7,628 bases of DNA from an uncultured Prevotella sp. (GCA_905372445.1 CAJPPF010000104.1:1-7628); one strand, 5' to 3'; counted from the stretch's first letter, positions 1-6,878 are shown. Made by a program: numbers and translations. The notes: generated from the letters alone by a model not told the origin.

Positions 1-1
1 T

Positions 2-745
2 AATTTCCACGAGGCTATAGTGAGAGGAGAGTTTATGAAGCTCGTACTCTCAAGGACCGATGAGAAGAATATTCCTGATGTGGATGTTGAAGAGCTGTTC
101 TTTGAAGCATGTCGACGCTATCCCAGAGTGATGGTGATGCTTGTCTCTACGTCAGCCACTGGAACATGGCTTGTAGCTACTCCGGAGATTCTCATGACAG
201 GCGACGGCACATCGTGGAGAACAATGGCGCTTGCAGGGACTATGCCATACGAGGAAGGCTATCAGCAGTGGAACGAAAAAAACCAACAGGAACAACACTT
301 CGTTGAGACTTATATAGAAGACTGCCTGTCGGATTTCAGCACGAAAATAGTTAAGGACGGTCCACGCACTCAGCGAGCAGGTAATATTGTCCATCTGTGT
401 ACTGACTTTCATTTTCATCTTGCCGATGGATGCAGTATCGGTTATGTGTTGGCGTCTTTGCATCCTACACCAGCCGTATGTGGCATGCCAAAGATAAAAG
501 CACGTGATTTTATCATTGCCAACGAGAATGTCGCGCGTGGATATTATAGCGGTTTCATGGGACCGGTGGGGATTGGTGGCATGACGAGCCTTTATGTTGT
601 GCTGCGTTGTGCCTGTATAAAAGGCAATAAGGCTGTTCTCTATGCTGGTGGCGGAATAATGCCTGACAGCAGGCTTCAGTCGGAATGGGAAGAGACAGAG
701 CATAAGATGCAGACTATTGGTGACCTGATAAATAATATTACGTAA
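2..745 (+). CDS. menF: Isochorismate synthase MenF, 5'-truncated by the window (C-terminal 247 residues)
   Basis: MenF converts chorismate to isochorismate, the entry step of menaquinone synthesis, using Mg2+. The frame is open to the left edge (NFHEAIV before the GTG at 20), so the true start lies outside and the GTG at 20 is internal. What remains is the chorismate-binding domain. Visible motifs, numbered from the GTG at 20: KLVLSR at 7-12, whose Lys matches the position of the general base in MenF and EntC; ATPEILM at 53-59; MALAGTMP at 69-76; KNQQEQHFV at 87-95, the helix that carries a metal-ligand Glu in the family; LHPTPAVCGMP at 147-157; RGYYSG at 173-178; LYAGGGI at 207-213; and SEWEETEHKM at 221-230, with the second acidic metal-binding region. 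About 110-130 N-terminal residues are probably missing. The stop TAA is two bases before menD. The adjoining menD favours MenF over a siderophore isochorismate synthase or an anthranilate/PABA synthase component I. Confidence 0.93.
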   Translation, partial: NFHEAIVRGEFMKLVLSRTDEKNIPDVDVEELFFEACRRYPRVMVMLVSTSATGTWLVATPEILMTGDGTSWRTMALAGTMPYEEGYQQWNEKNQQEQHFVETYIEDCLSDFSTKIVKDGPRTQRAGNIVHLCTDFHFHLADGCSIGYVLASLHPTPAVCGMPKIKARDFIIANENVARGYYSGFMGPVGIGGMTSLYVVLRCACIKGNKAVLYAGGGIMPDSRLQSEWEETEHKMQTIGDLINNIT

Positions 746-747
746 TA

Positions 748-2331
748 ATGTATAGCTCAAAGGAAAACATTAATATACTGACCGCTCTGATGGTAGCGTA
801 TGGCATTCGCCATGTTGTGGTATGTCCCGGTTCACGCAATGCTCCTTTGGTGCATAACTTCAATGAGTGCCCGGACATTGTTTGTCATCCCGTCACCGAC
901 GAGCGCTCCGCTGCGTTTGTGGCACTGGGTTTAAGGCTGCAGACATGCGGATTGGTCGCAGTCTGCGTCACGTCAGGCTCTGCGTTACTTAACCTGTTGC
1001 CTGGTGTTGCAGAGGCAAGTTATCAGAAAAAAGGAATCATAGTAATATCAGCCGATCGTCCACAGGCTTGGATAGGACAACTCGACGGACAGACGATGCC
1101 ACAAAAAGGGGCGCTTGGGAAATTTGTGAGTAGTAGTGTCAGTCTGCCGGAGTGCCATAACGACGATGAGCGATGGATGTGCCGCCGTCTGATATGTGAA
1201 GCTGTCGTGTCATTGCAGAGTACGGACAGCTCCGTGCATATCAACGTTCCTGTCTCAGAGCCGTTGTTCGAGTTCAATGTAAAGAAACTGCCTGATGTAG
1301 ATGCTGTTTTCCTTGTTAACAGGGGCGAATCCATATACGATGAGATATTATTTACGGGGATTCAAATGGCAGAACGTCCTATGATTATTGTCGGGCAGCA
1401 GTCTCACTATAATATGGTTGATAACTGCTTGAATGAAATTTCCAAGCATATTGTCGTCCTTTCAGAACCTCTTGGCTCAAACAAACCGTCGCCTTCGCTC
1501 GATGTCTTATTCTCTCTTATGAGCGATAAAGTGGCAGACTACCAGCCTGACCTTATATTATATGTAGGAGGAAATACTATCAGTAAACGCCTGCGTCAGT
1601 TTATGCGCTCCATACCCAAATGCACGACTATGCTGATAAGCAGGTATGCACAGCTTCAGGACCCTACACAGCATGCGAGATTTTTAGTTGTCGGCGATAT
1701 AGACTACATCATGTCAGATATCATGAATTTATCGCACTCTATAAAACGCTCGGCTTTTTATCATTCGTGGAATAAACTCATTGCCCAGACGCGCAGCCAC
1801 ATTGAGGCACAGCCAATGACGATAGAGGAGCAGGCGGTGAAGGAACTTGAAAAGCATCTTAAACCTTACACATGCGTGTTCTATGCCAACTCGTTGAGCG
1901 TCAGACTGGCTGCACGCTATTCCAATCGCCGTGTCTTTTGTAATCGTGGACTTAACGGCATCGACGGTTCGCTGTCAACAGCTGTAGGTGCTTCTTTAGT
2001 TACATCCGACAAGGTGTTCTGCGTCATCGGCGACCTGTCGTTCTTTTATGACCAGAACGCTTTATGGAACAGTAAACTGTCAGGCAACCTCCGTATATTG
2101 CTGTTGAATAATGGTGGTGGACGTATATTTGAACGCCTGCCCGGACTTGAGGCGTCTGCGGCTCGAGACTCTCTTGTCATGGCTAAACACAGTATCACTG
2201 CCGAAGGAGCATGTATGGAATATGACATCACGCATATTGTCGTCAAAGCTCCCGACGAACTCGGGGGCGCAATAAAGCGCCTTGCTACGGAACAGTCAGA
2301 GCGTCCGATACTTGTTGAGGTAATTAAGTAG
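748..2331 (+). CDS. menD: MenD, 2-succinyl-5-enolpyruvyl-6-hydroxy-3-cyclohexene-1-carboxylate (SEPHCHC) synthase
   Basis: This thiamine-diphosphate (ThDP) enzyme decarboxylates 2-oxoglutarate and adds the succinyl semialdehyde unit to isochorismate. The 527-residue protein shows the N-terminal pyrimidine-binding domain with VVCPGSRNAPL (24-34) and TDERSAAFVALG, where Glu52 is the expected ThDP-activating glutamate. The C-terminal pyrophosphate-binding domain has NRGLNGIDGSLSTA from residue 399, then GDLSFFYDQNAL (Gly428-Asp429, Mg2+/ThDP binding), and LLNNGGGRIFERLPG. The ATG at 748 follows the menF stop by two bases, so the genes are probably co-transcribed. No Shine-Dalgarno site is visible. 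The protein ends in ILVEVIK, directly after the conserved final strand, and lacks the roughly 20-residue tail seen in E. coli MenD (about 556 residues). The last Lys codon and the TAG stop lie inside the left terminal repeat of the mobile element at 2325-2525. Function is probably intact because all recognisable catalytic motifs are present. Confidence 0.95.
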   Translation: MYSSKENINILTALMVAYGIRHVVVCPGSRNAPLVHNFNECPDIVCHPVTDERSAAFVALGLRLQTCGLVAVCVTSGSALLNLLPGVAEASYQKKGIIVISADRPQAWIGQLDGQTMPQKGALGKFVSSSVSLPECHNDDERWMCRRLICEAVVSLQSTDSSVHINVPVSEPLFEFNVKKLPDVDAVFLVNRGESIYDEILFTGIQMAERPMIIVGQQSHYNMVDNCLNEISKHIVVLSEPLGSNKPSPSLDVLFSLMSDKVADYQPDLILYVGGNTISKRLRQFMRSIPKCTTMLISRYAQLQDPTQHARFLVVGDIDYIMSDIMNLSHSIKRSAFYHSWNKLIAQTRSHIEAQPMTIEEQAVKELEKHLKPYTCVFYANSLSVRLAARYSNRRVFCNRGLNGIDGSLSTAVGASLVTSDKVFCVIGDLSFFYDQNALWNSKLSGNLRILLLNNGGGRIFERLPGLEASAARDSLVMAKHSITAEGACMEYDITHIVVKAPDELGGAIKRLATEQSERPILVEVIK

Positions 2332-2525
2332 GTGTTCAAAATTAAACGTATCTATATTGCTCTTATCTTTTATGCTTTCACTTTGCCATCGTCTTCACGT
2401 CTCTTTTCCAGTCATTCTGTCGCCTTTCATCAGTCGTGTAGCCCGCTACACTACTTCTTCAAGACGGCAGACTGACTGGAAAATAGCCGTAAATACAATG
2501 TCAATTAATTATGAACATCTACTTA
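2325..2525 (-). mobile_element. MITE-like element, uninterrupted copy (201 bp), between menD and sel1
   Basis: The left end TAAGTAGGTGTTCA (2325-2338) is the reverse complement of the right end at 2512-2525 with one mismatch. The inverted match extends to 21 bp with one further mismatch. The whole 201 bp is the reverse complement of the element at 5424-5822 once the insert there is removed, with one difference (position 2518). No ORF fits a transposase, so a transposase would have to act in trans. A TA pair at both outer ends (2325-2326, 2524-2525) fits a TA target duplication, but it could equally be part of the terminal repeat. The interior can fold: 2404-2419 pairs with 2468-2483 (15 of 16), and at the centre GTGTAGCCCGCTACAC (2436-2451) is a perfect 6-bp stem with a 4-base loop. 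The element overlaps the menD stop codon and ends nine bases before the sel1 ATG. The transposase family is not recognised. Confidence 0.88.
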
Positions 2526-2534
2526 CTAAATAAA

Positions 2535-3491
2535 ATGACTATGCGTAAATTCTTTTTCTCTATAACCCTTTTGTCTGTGGCATTGTCTGTCAGGGCACAA
2601 CTGACTGTAGCACTGGGCGACACCACATATCAGCACAAGACTGACTCATTGATGCAGATTGCCGATTATGAATTCTTCTATGGTGGCAACTTCGACAAAG
2701 CCTATGACCTCTATGTCAAGGCATATAAGCTTGGAAGTACAGATGCCGCTTATATGCTCGGCCGTTGCTATTCTGAAGGAGTTGTCGACACAGACTGGGA
2801 CAAGGCTGTCAAACTCTGGCATCAGGCAGCTCTGTCTGGCAATGCTGATGCCGCATATCAGATAGCGTCTTGTCTGATGTTTGGCAATGGCTTTGAAAAG
2901 GATATGGCGAAGGCTGCCGACTGGTATCGCAAGGCATCAGACCTTGGTTCTCTTGAAGGGGCTTTCGTTCTTGGCAATATGTATATGCTCGGGACGGGGG
3001 TGGAACAGGACATGGCATTGGCAGAAGAGTATTGGACCAAGGCAGCTGACAAGGGTTATATGAAAGCACAGGCACAGCTTGGGCTGGAATATTATCTCGG
3101 ACAGAGACTAAAGCGTAATATGCTCAAGGCAAATGAGTATATTCGGAAAGCAGCTGATCAGGGCGACGCTACATCCGCATTTTATTACGGACTGTTCTGC
3201 GAAAAAGCCTATGGCAGGATACAGGACATGATAAGCGCCGCCTATTATTATATGGTCGCTGCCGATCAGGAGCTGCCTCAGGCACAGATGAACTTGGCAA
3301 ACTTGTATTATACGGGGCAGGGTGTAGATGAGAACAAGGCACGTGCCGCCTATTGGTATGAGGCTGCTGCAAAACATGGACTGAAGGAGGCTCAGACGGC
3401 TCTTGCCAATATGCTTCTCACTGGCGACGGTATAGAGAAAGACGAGCAAAAGGGTTCTGTGTGGATGAAGATAAGCGAGAAAAACAAATAA
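2535..3491 (+). CDS. Exported Sel1-repeat (TPR-like) protein of unknown function
   Basis: This protein of about 318 residues begins with a probable signal peptide (MTMRKFFFSITLLSVALSVRA, cleavage near Ala-Gln at 21-22), so it likely acts in the periplasm or at the cell surface. After a short helical region (about 36-70) come six to seven Sel1-like repeats of about 36 residues, starting near residues 71, 106, 142, 178, 214, 250 and 286. Each follows the pattern A-x-x-L-G-x-x-Y-x-x-G-x-G-V-x-x-D-x-x-K-A-x-x-W-(Y/H)-x-K-A-A-x-x-G. Such solenoids bind other proteins and carry no catalytic residues. The frame is open from an ATG at 2511, but that ATG lies in the mobile element's terminal repeat and would add NIYLLNK before the signal peptide. 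ATG 2535 is preferred and ATG 2541 is also possible. The gene sits between menD and menB, 33 bases before menB. Nothing in its sequence suggests a menaquinone enzyme, and it should not be called MenH. It may be an unrelated operon passenger or an accessory envelope protein. Confidence 0.88.
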   Translation: MTMRKFFFSITLLSVALSVRAQLTVALGDTTYQHKTDSLMQIADYEFFYGGNFDKAYDLYVKAYKLGSTDAAYMLGRCYSEGVVDTDWDKAVKLWHQAALSGNADAAYQIASCLMFGNGFEKDMAKAADWYRKASDLGSLEGAFVLGNMYMLGTGVEQDMALAEEYWTKAADKGYMKAQAQLGLEYYLGQRLKRNMLKANEYIRKAADQGDATSAFYYGLFCEKAYGRIQDMISAAYYYMVAADQELPQAQMNLANLYYTGQGVDENKARAAYWYEAAAKHGLKEAQTALANMLLTGDGIEKDEQKGSVWMKISEKNK

Positions 3492-3524
3492 CTGTGATTT
3501 TATAGAATAACGAATTGGAATGTT

Positions 3525-4373
3525 ATGAAAAGAGACTGGAAAAAAATACATGACTTCGAGGAGATTTCTCTCGAGGAGTTTGAGGGGATAGCAAAGATTT
3601 CTATCTGCCGTCCTCGTTATAGAAACGCTTTCACCCCAAAAACGACACTCGAGCTGTCGCAGGCTTTCAATATCGTGCGCGAACGAAACGACATCTCTGT
3701 TGTCCTGCTCACGGGGCAGGAGACTCCTCGTAAAGAGGGACAGACCGACGAGGAATGGCTGCGTACGCAGGCTTTCTGTGCCGGCGGCGACATGAACGTC
3801 AAAGGGCGCGGCGGCTACATCGACGAGGCTGGAGTGCCACGTCTGTCGGTGCTTGACGTTCAGATGCAGATCCGTCGTCTTCACAAACCGGTCATTGCCA
3901 TGGTGAACGGCTTTGCCATCGGTGGCGGACATGTGCTTCATGTGGTCTGCGACCTTACCATTGCCTCTGACAATGCCCGCTTCGGACAGACAGGACCGAA
4001 GGTGGGTTCGTTCGATGCGGGCTTCGGCTCAAGTTATCTGGCGCGTATCGTCGGTCAGAAGAAGGCTCGCGAGATATGGTTCATGTGTCGTCAGTATTCG
4101 GCAGAGGAGGCGGAACGTATGGGCATGGTCAATAAGGTTGTGCCTTATGCCGAACTTGAGGACGAGTGTGTGGCATGGGCAAAACAGATGATGGAACTCT
4201 CGCCTTTGGCGCTTCGTATGATTAAGGCGGGATTGAATGCGGAGCTCGACGGGCAGGCAGGCATACAGGAACTTGCCGGCGATGCAACAATGATATATTA
4301 TATGCTTGATGAGGCGCAGGAAGGCGGACGTGCTTTCCTTGAGAAACGTAAACCGAATTGGACAGTAAAGTGA
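3525..4373 (+). CDS. menB: MenB, 1,4-dihydroxy-2-naphthoyl-CoA synthase
   Basis: MenB closes the second ring of the naphthoquinone by a Dieckmann-type (Claisen) condensation of OSB-CoA in the cytoplasm. The 282-residue protein is a crotonase-fold enzyme: RPRYRNAF (29-36) in the N-terminal core, [16 protein letters not shown] (83-98) and [18 protein letters not shown] (130-147) for the oxyanion hole and CoA pocket, then [20 protein letters not shown] (155-174), and a C-terminal region with Tyr258-Tyr259. Gly157 in QTGPKVG matches the Gly of E. coli-type (type I) MenB, which needs bicarbonate as cofactor. Type II enzymes such as that of Mycobacterium have Asp there. Asp164, Tyr98 and Tyr259 correspond to the catalytic Asp and Tyr residues of E. 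coli. The loop at about 64-82 ([19 protein letters not shown]) is some 15 residues longer than in E. coli. The gene overlaps menC by four bases. The call over other crotonases is firm because of the SFDAG and [10 protein letters not shown] signatures. Confidence 0.97.
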   Translation: MKRDWKKIHDFEEISLEEFEGIAKISICRPRYRNAFTPKTTLELSQAFNIVRERNDISVVLLTGQETPRKEGQTDEEWLRTQAFCAGGDMNVKGRGGYIDEAGVPRLSVLDVQMQIRRLHKPVIAMVNGFAIGGGHVLHVVCDLTIASDNARFGQTGPKVGSFDAGFGSSYLARIVGQKKAREIWFMCRQYSAEEAERMGMVNKVVPYAELEDECVAWAKQMMELSPLALRMIKAGLNAELDGQAGIQELAGDATMIYYMLDEAQEGGRAFLEKRKPNWTVK

Positions 4374-5410
4374 ACATAGATTTATTTCATAGAACCCTGC
4401 ACTTCAGGACTCCTGCACGCACCAGCCGCGGAGCATACGATGTGCATAACATGGTTATTGTCTCTATGACCGATGACGAGGGAAACATCGGTCTTGGCGA
4501 ATGTGCTCCATTGCCTGATCTGAGCCATGACCGCAATGCTTATATACACATGAGCGACGTGGCGCGACTTATCAATGAAGCTGTTGCGAGCGACGACTAT
4601 GCTGAGCGCCTGCGGCAATATCCGGCATTGCTCTTTGCACTGGAGTCTGCCATGTACGACCTTAAGAAGTCACCTTTATTATATGATACGCCTTTTGCGC
4701 GGTCGGAGGAAGGCATCCCTTTCAACGGTCTTGTGTGGATGGGCTCTTACGATGAGATGCTGATGCAGGTAAAGAAGAAGATTCTTGAAGGCTTCCGTTG
4801 CATTAAACTGAAGATTGGCGCCATAAACTGGGACGAGGAGATACGCCTGATAGAGAAGATACGTTCACGTTATTCCAAGGACACGATAACATTGCGCGTG
4901 GATGCCAACTGTGCTTTTACGGTTGAAGAGGCAAAGCGTAAAATCGACCGGCTGTCGCGCTTAGGCATACATTCCATCGAGCAACCGATAGCCACAGGCA
5001 ACTGGAAGGAACTGGCAGAACTTTGTCGGAATACTCCGGTGCCTATTGCTCTTGACGAGGAACTCATAGGTATGAACGAACTCCACGAGAAGCAGGCTCT
5101 GTTGGATGCTGTCAAACCGCAGTATGTCGTTGTGAAACCGACACTTCATGGCGGTATCTCCGGGTCGCTGGAATGGGTGAGCGAAGCCCGCAAGCGGGGC
5201 ATTGATTCATGGTTGACCAGCGCACTCGAGAGTAATATCGGCTTGCGTAACATTGCGCTCCTTGCCGCACGCTGCTATGGTCCTCATGTGCTTTTCCCAC
5301 AGGGATTGGGCACAGGACAACTCTTTACTGACAATATCCCTATGGATTTGGAGCTCCGGGGGGCGAAGATATGGCGTGAAGACGTGAGCGATAATATCTT
5401 CAGAGGGTAA
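4370..5410 (+). CDS. menC: MenC, o-succinylbenzoate synthase
   Basis: MenC dehydrates SHCHC to o-succinylbenzoate. It belongs to the enolase superfamily (muconate-lactonizing subgroup). From the GTG at 4370 the protein has 346 residues. An N-terminal capping domain includes TSRGAYD and the [12 protein letters not shown] motif. The barrel carries the expected catalytic set: KLK (Lys146 and Lys148), VDANCAF (Asp178), IEQP (Glu204) and LDEE (Asp229) as metal ligands, and VVKPTLHGG (Lys256) as the opposite-face lysine. The closing motif [13 protein letters not shown] precedes the C-terminus. The frame also offers a TTG at 4358, but GTG at 4370 forms a GTGA overlap with the menB stop, and the following [12 protein letters not shown] is where family members usually start, so I chose it. 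The overlap suggests translational coupling to menB. The gene ends 13 bases before a mobile element. Confidence 0.95.
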   Translation: MNIDLFHRTLHFRTPARTSRGAYDVHNMVIVSMTDDEGNIGLGECAPLPDLSHDRNAYIHMSDVARLINEAVASDDYAERLRQYPALLFALESAMYDLKKSPLLYDTPFARSEEGIPFNGLVWMGSYDEMLMQVKKKILEGFRCIKLKIGAINWDEEIRLIEKIRSRYSKDTITLRVDANCAFTVEEAKRKIDRLSRLGIHSIEQPIATGNWKELAELCRNTPVPIALDEELIGMNELHEKQALLDAVKPQYVVVKPTLHGGISGSLEWVSEARKRGIDSWLTSALESNIGLRNIALLAARCYGPHVLFPQGLGTGQLFTDNIPMDLELRGAKIWREDVSDNIFRG

Positions 5411-5602
5411 TGGCACGTGATGTTAAGTAGGTGTTCATAATTAATTGACATTGTATTTACGGCTATTTTCCAGTCAGTCTGCCGTCTTGAAGAAGTAGTG
5501 TAGCGGGCTACACGACTGATGAAAGGCGACAGAATGACTGGAAAAGAGACGTGAAGACGATGGCAAAGTGAAAGCATAAAAGATAAGAGCAATATAGATA
5601 CG

Positions 5603-5607
5603 TTTAA
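5603..5607. repeat. Target-site duplication TTTAA, left copy
   Basis: This TTTAA lies directly left of the nested element. It is repeated at 5801-5805 and is present once in the uninterrupted copy (2342-2346, reverse complement), which fixes the insertion point to the base. Confidence 0.85.
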
Positions 5608-5800
5608 CCCGAATCGGTCATTAGAATCCTTGACTGATTTTGTTCGATTGTTGAGCATATGTGTTGATGTTTCATCGAAGACGTAGTGGGCTACGGCGAG
5701 ATGTAATGGCAGCGCAGATGTCGGCAAGCGGACTAAAGCAGACAGGAAGCATGACGGTAATTACAAATCTAAGCAAATGCGGTCTAATGACCGATTAGGG
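5608..5800 (+). mobile_element. Nested MITE-like element (193 bp) inside the 5424-5822 element
   Basis: The left end CCCGAATCGGTCATTAGA (5608-5625) and the right end TCTAATGACCGATTAGGG (5783-5800) are 18-bp inverted repeats with one mismatch. The element is flanked on both sides by TTTAA, while the uninterrupted sister element has a single TTTAA (2342-2346 on the other strand). This shows a real insertion with a 5-bp target duplication. The element has no credible coding sequence. Its centre has CGTAGTGGGCTACG (5682-5695), a 5-bp stem with loop TGGG, with CATC (5673-5676) and GATG (5700-5703) able to pair outside it. Its ends are unrelated to those of its host element. The parent transposase family is unknown to me. 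Confidence 0.87.
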
Positions 5801-5805
5801 TTTAA
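5801..5805. repeat. Target-site duplication TTTAA, right copy
   Basis: This is the right partner of the TTTAA at 5603-5607. The host element resumes at 5806 with TTTTGAACACC, as in the uninterrupted copy. Confidence 0.85.
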
Positions 5806-5841
5806 TTTTGAACACCTACTTATATAAAGAATTATGACTGT

Positions 5842-6864
5842 ATGACATACGAGGAATTCATTACGGAGTGGGAGAGCGATTCTCCCTTTGTGCATATAAA
5901 GACGAGTGGTTCTACCGGTGCTCCCAAGCATATGTTTGTAGAGAAAGTCCGTATGCTTGCATCGGCGAGGATGACATGCGATTTTCTCGGGTTACGCCCG
6001 GACGATACGGCTCTCTTGTGCATGCCTTTGGATTATATCGCCGGCAAGATGATGGTCGTGCGTGCCATTGAGCGCGGACTGAACCTGTCGGTGGTTGCGC
6101 CGTCCAATCATCCGTTGGCAGGACTTACTAAGCCTTTCGATTTCATCGCTATGGTGCCATCGCAGGTTTATGAGTCGCTGAAGGTTCCTGCAGAAGCCAC
6201 CCTCCTCGCGCAGTCGAAGCGTATAATAATAGGTGGAGGGGCGATTAGTTCTGAATTACAGAACGCCATCTCGAAGATTCATTCCATCGAGCCAACGCCA
6301 GCGTGTTGCTCTTTTTTCTCTACGTACGGAATGACAGAGACCTTGTCGCATATCGCATTACGGCGGTTGAACGGTCCTGATGCTTCCGATTGGTACACAC
6401 CGTTTGAGGGGGTGACGATTACATTGAATGATGATGATTGTCTGGTCATCAATGCTCCTTATGTATGTAAAGAGTCACTGATTACAAACGACATAGCAGA
6501 AATTGTCGATGGACGCTTTCGCATTAAAGGTCGTAAAGACAATGTCATCTGCTCCGGAGGGATAAAGGTTCATGCAGAAGAGGTTGAGGCAATGCTTCAG
6601 CCACATCTCCACAGACCTTTTTATATTACAAAGAAAAGCGACGCCCGTTTTGGCGAAGTTGTAGTGCTTGTCACCGAAGATAACGAATCTGAGTTCACGG
6701 ACATTATAACCTTGTGCGACGAACTTCTGCCGCGCTACTGGCGTCCGCGCCATATCATTCATGTTGACCATTTGCCTACAACCGAGACAGGCAAACCGGC
6801 AAGGCGAGAACTTGAAAGGCTTGCGCAACGTGAAAAAACAGACGCGTCAGCCCTATGGACGTGA
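5842..6864 (+). CDS. menE: MenE, o-succinylbenzoate-CoA ligase (short Bacteroidetes form)
   Basis: MenE activates o-succinylbenzoate with ATP and CoA, via an OSB-AMP intermediate, to supply the MenB substrate. The 340-residue protein is an adenylate-forming (ANL) enzyme: the ATP P-loop KTSGSTGAPK at 20-29, LDYIAGKMM at 63-71, GGGAISSEL at 131-139, STYGMTETLSH at 160-170 (core A5), ND at 216-217 (A7), GRKDNVICSGGIKVHAEEVE at 230-249 (hinge, A8), and TETGKPAR at 314-321 with Lys318 as the expected adenylation lysine (A10). It lacks about 100 N-terminal residues compared with E. coli MenE (about 450), starting just before the P-loop, which I believe is normal for this phylum. The start MTYEEFITEW fits family N-termini. 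The gene begins 19 bases after the interrupted mobile element. The stop TGA lies inside a diverged repeat copy (6857-6878), so the last codons come from repeat sequence. The OSB-specific call rests mainly on the operon. Confidence 0.94.
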   Translation: MTYEEFITEWESDSPFVHIKTSGSTGAPKHMFVEKVRMLASARMTCDFLGLRPDDTALLCMPLDYIAGKMMVVRAIERGLNLSVVAPSNHPLAGLTKPFDFIAMVPSQVYESLKVPAEATLLAQSKRIIIGGGAISSELQNAISKIHSIEPTPACCSFFSTYGMTETLSHIALRRLNGPDASDWYTPFEGVTITLNDDDCLVINAPYVCKESLITNDIAEIVDGRFRIKGRKDNVICSGGIKVHAEEVEAMLQPHLHRPFYITKKSDARFGEVVVLVTEDNESEFTDIITLCDELLPRYWRPRHIIHVDHLPTTETGKPARRELERLAQREKTDASALWT

Positions 6865-6878
6865 TTCATCGTGTTCCG
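6857..6878 (+). repeat. Diverged copy of the GCGTGATTTATCACGTTCCG repeat over the menE stop codon
   Basis: These 22 bases match the repeat core at 6889-6910 at 18 of 22 positions. The menE TGA (6862-6864) is formed by the repeat's CGTGATT. The distance to the good copy is 32 bases, so the two look like a decayed tandem pair. Confidence 0.6.

Larger units (their letters stand above)
5424..5822 (+). mobile_element. MITE-like element, second copy, interrupted by another element (399 bp in total), between menC and menE
   Basis: The ends TAAGTAGGTGTTCA (5424-5437) and TGAACACCTACTTA (5809-5822) are perfect inverted repeats. Bases 5424-5607 are the reverse complement of 2342-2525 with one mismatch, and 5806-5822 match 2325-2341. 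Without the 193-bp insert (5608-5800) and one TTTAA, the copy is exactly 201 bp, as long as the menD-sel1 copy. The folding interior is conserved: 5466-5481 pairs with 5530-5545, and GTGTAGCGGGCTACAC lies at 5498-5513. TA flanks both ends, as for the other copy. Excision in silico leaves a 34-base menC-menE gap, which is operon-like. Today the gap is 431 bases, so menE now depends on readthrough across the elements or on a promoter within them. No promoter can be assigned with confidence. Confidence 0.9.

Noticed and set aside
2511..2534. ATG at 2511 as the sel1 start
   Set aside because: It lies in the mobile element's terminal repeat and puts eight residues before a normal signal peptide. 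ATG 2535 or 2541 gives a standard N-terminus.
2331..2534. Promoter for sel1 inside the 201-bp element
   Set aside because: TCACTTTG (near 2379) resembles the Bacteroidetes TAnnTTTG box with one mismatch, but no TTTG lies at the right distance upstream. This is too weak to annotate.
4358..4372. TTG at 4358 as the menC start
   Set aside because: GTG at 4370 overlaps the menB stop as GTGA and places the N-terminus where family members begin. TTG would add four residues and a longer overlap without support.
5284..5727. 147-codon open frame on the - strand across menC's end and both mobile elements
   Set aside because: It crosses three unrelated sequences (menC antisense, the 201-bp element, the nested element) and its frame depends on the chance insertion. 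There is no family resemblance and no transposase motif.
5834..5845. Three-codon ORF (ATG-ACT-GTA-TGA) overlapping the menE start as ATGA
   Set aside because: It could in principle couple translation to menE, but with no ribosome site and only three codons it is most easily explained by chance.
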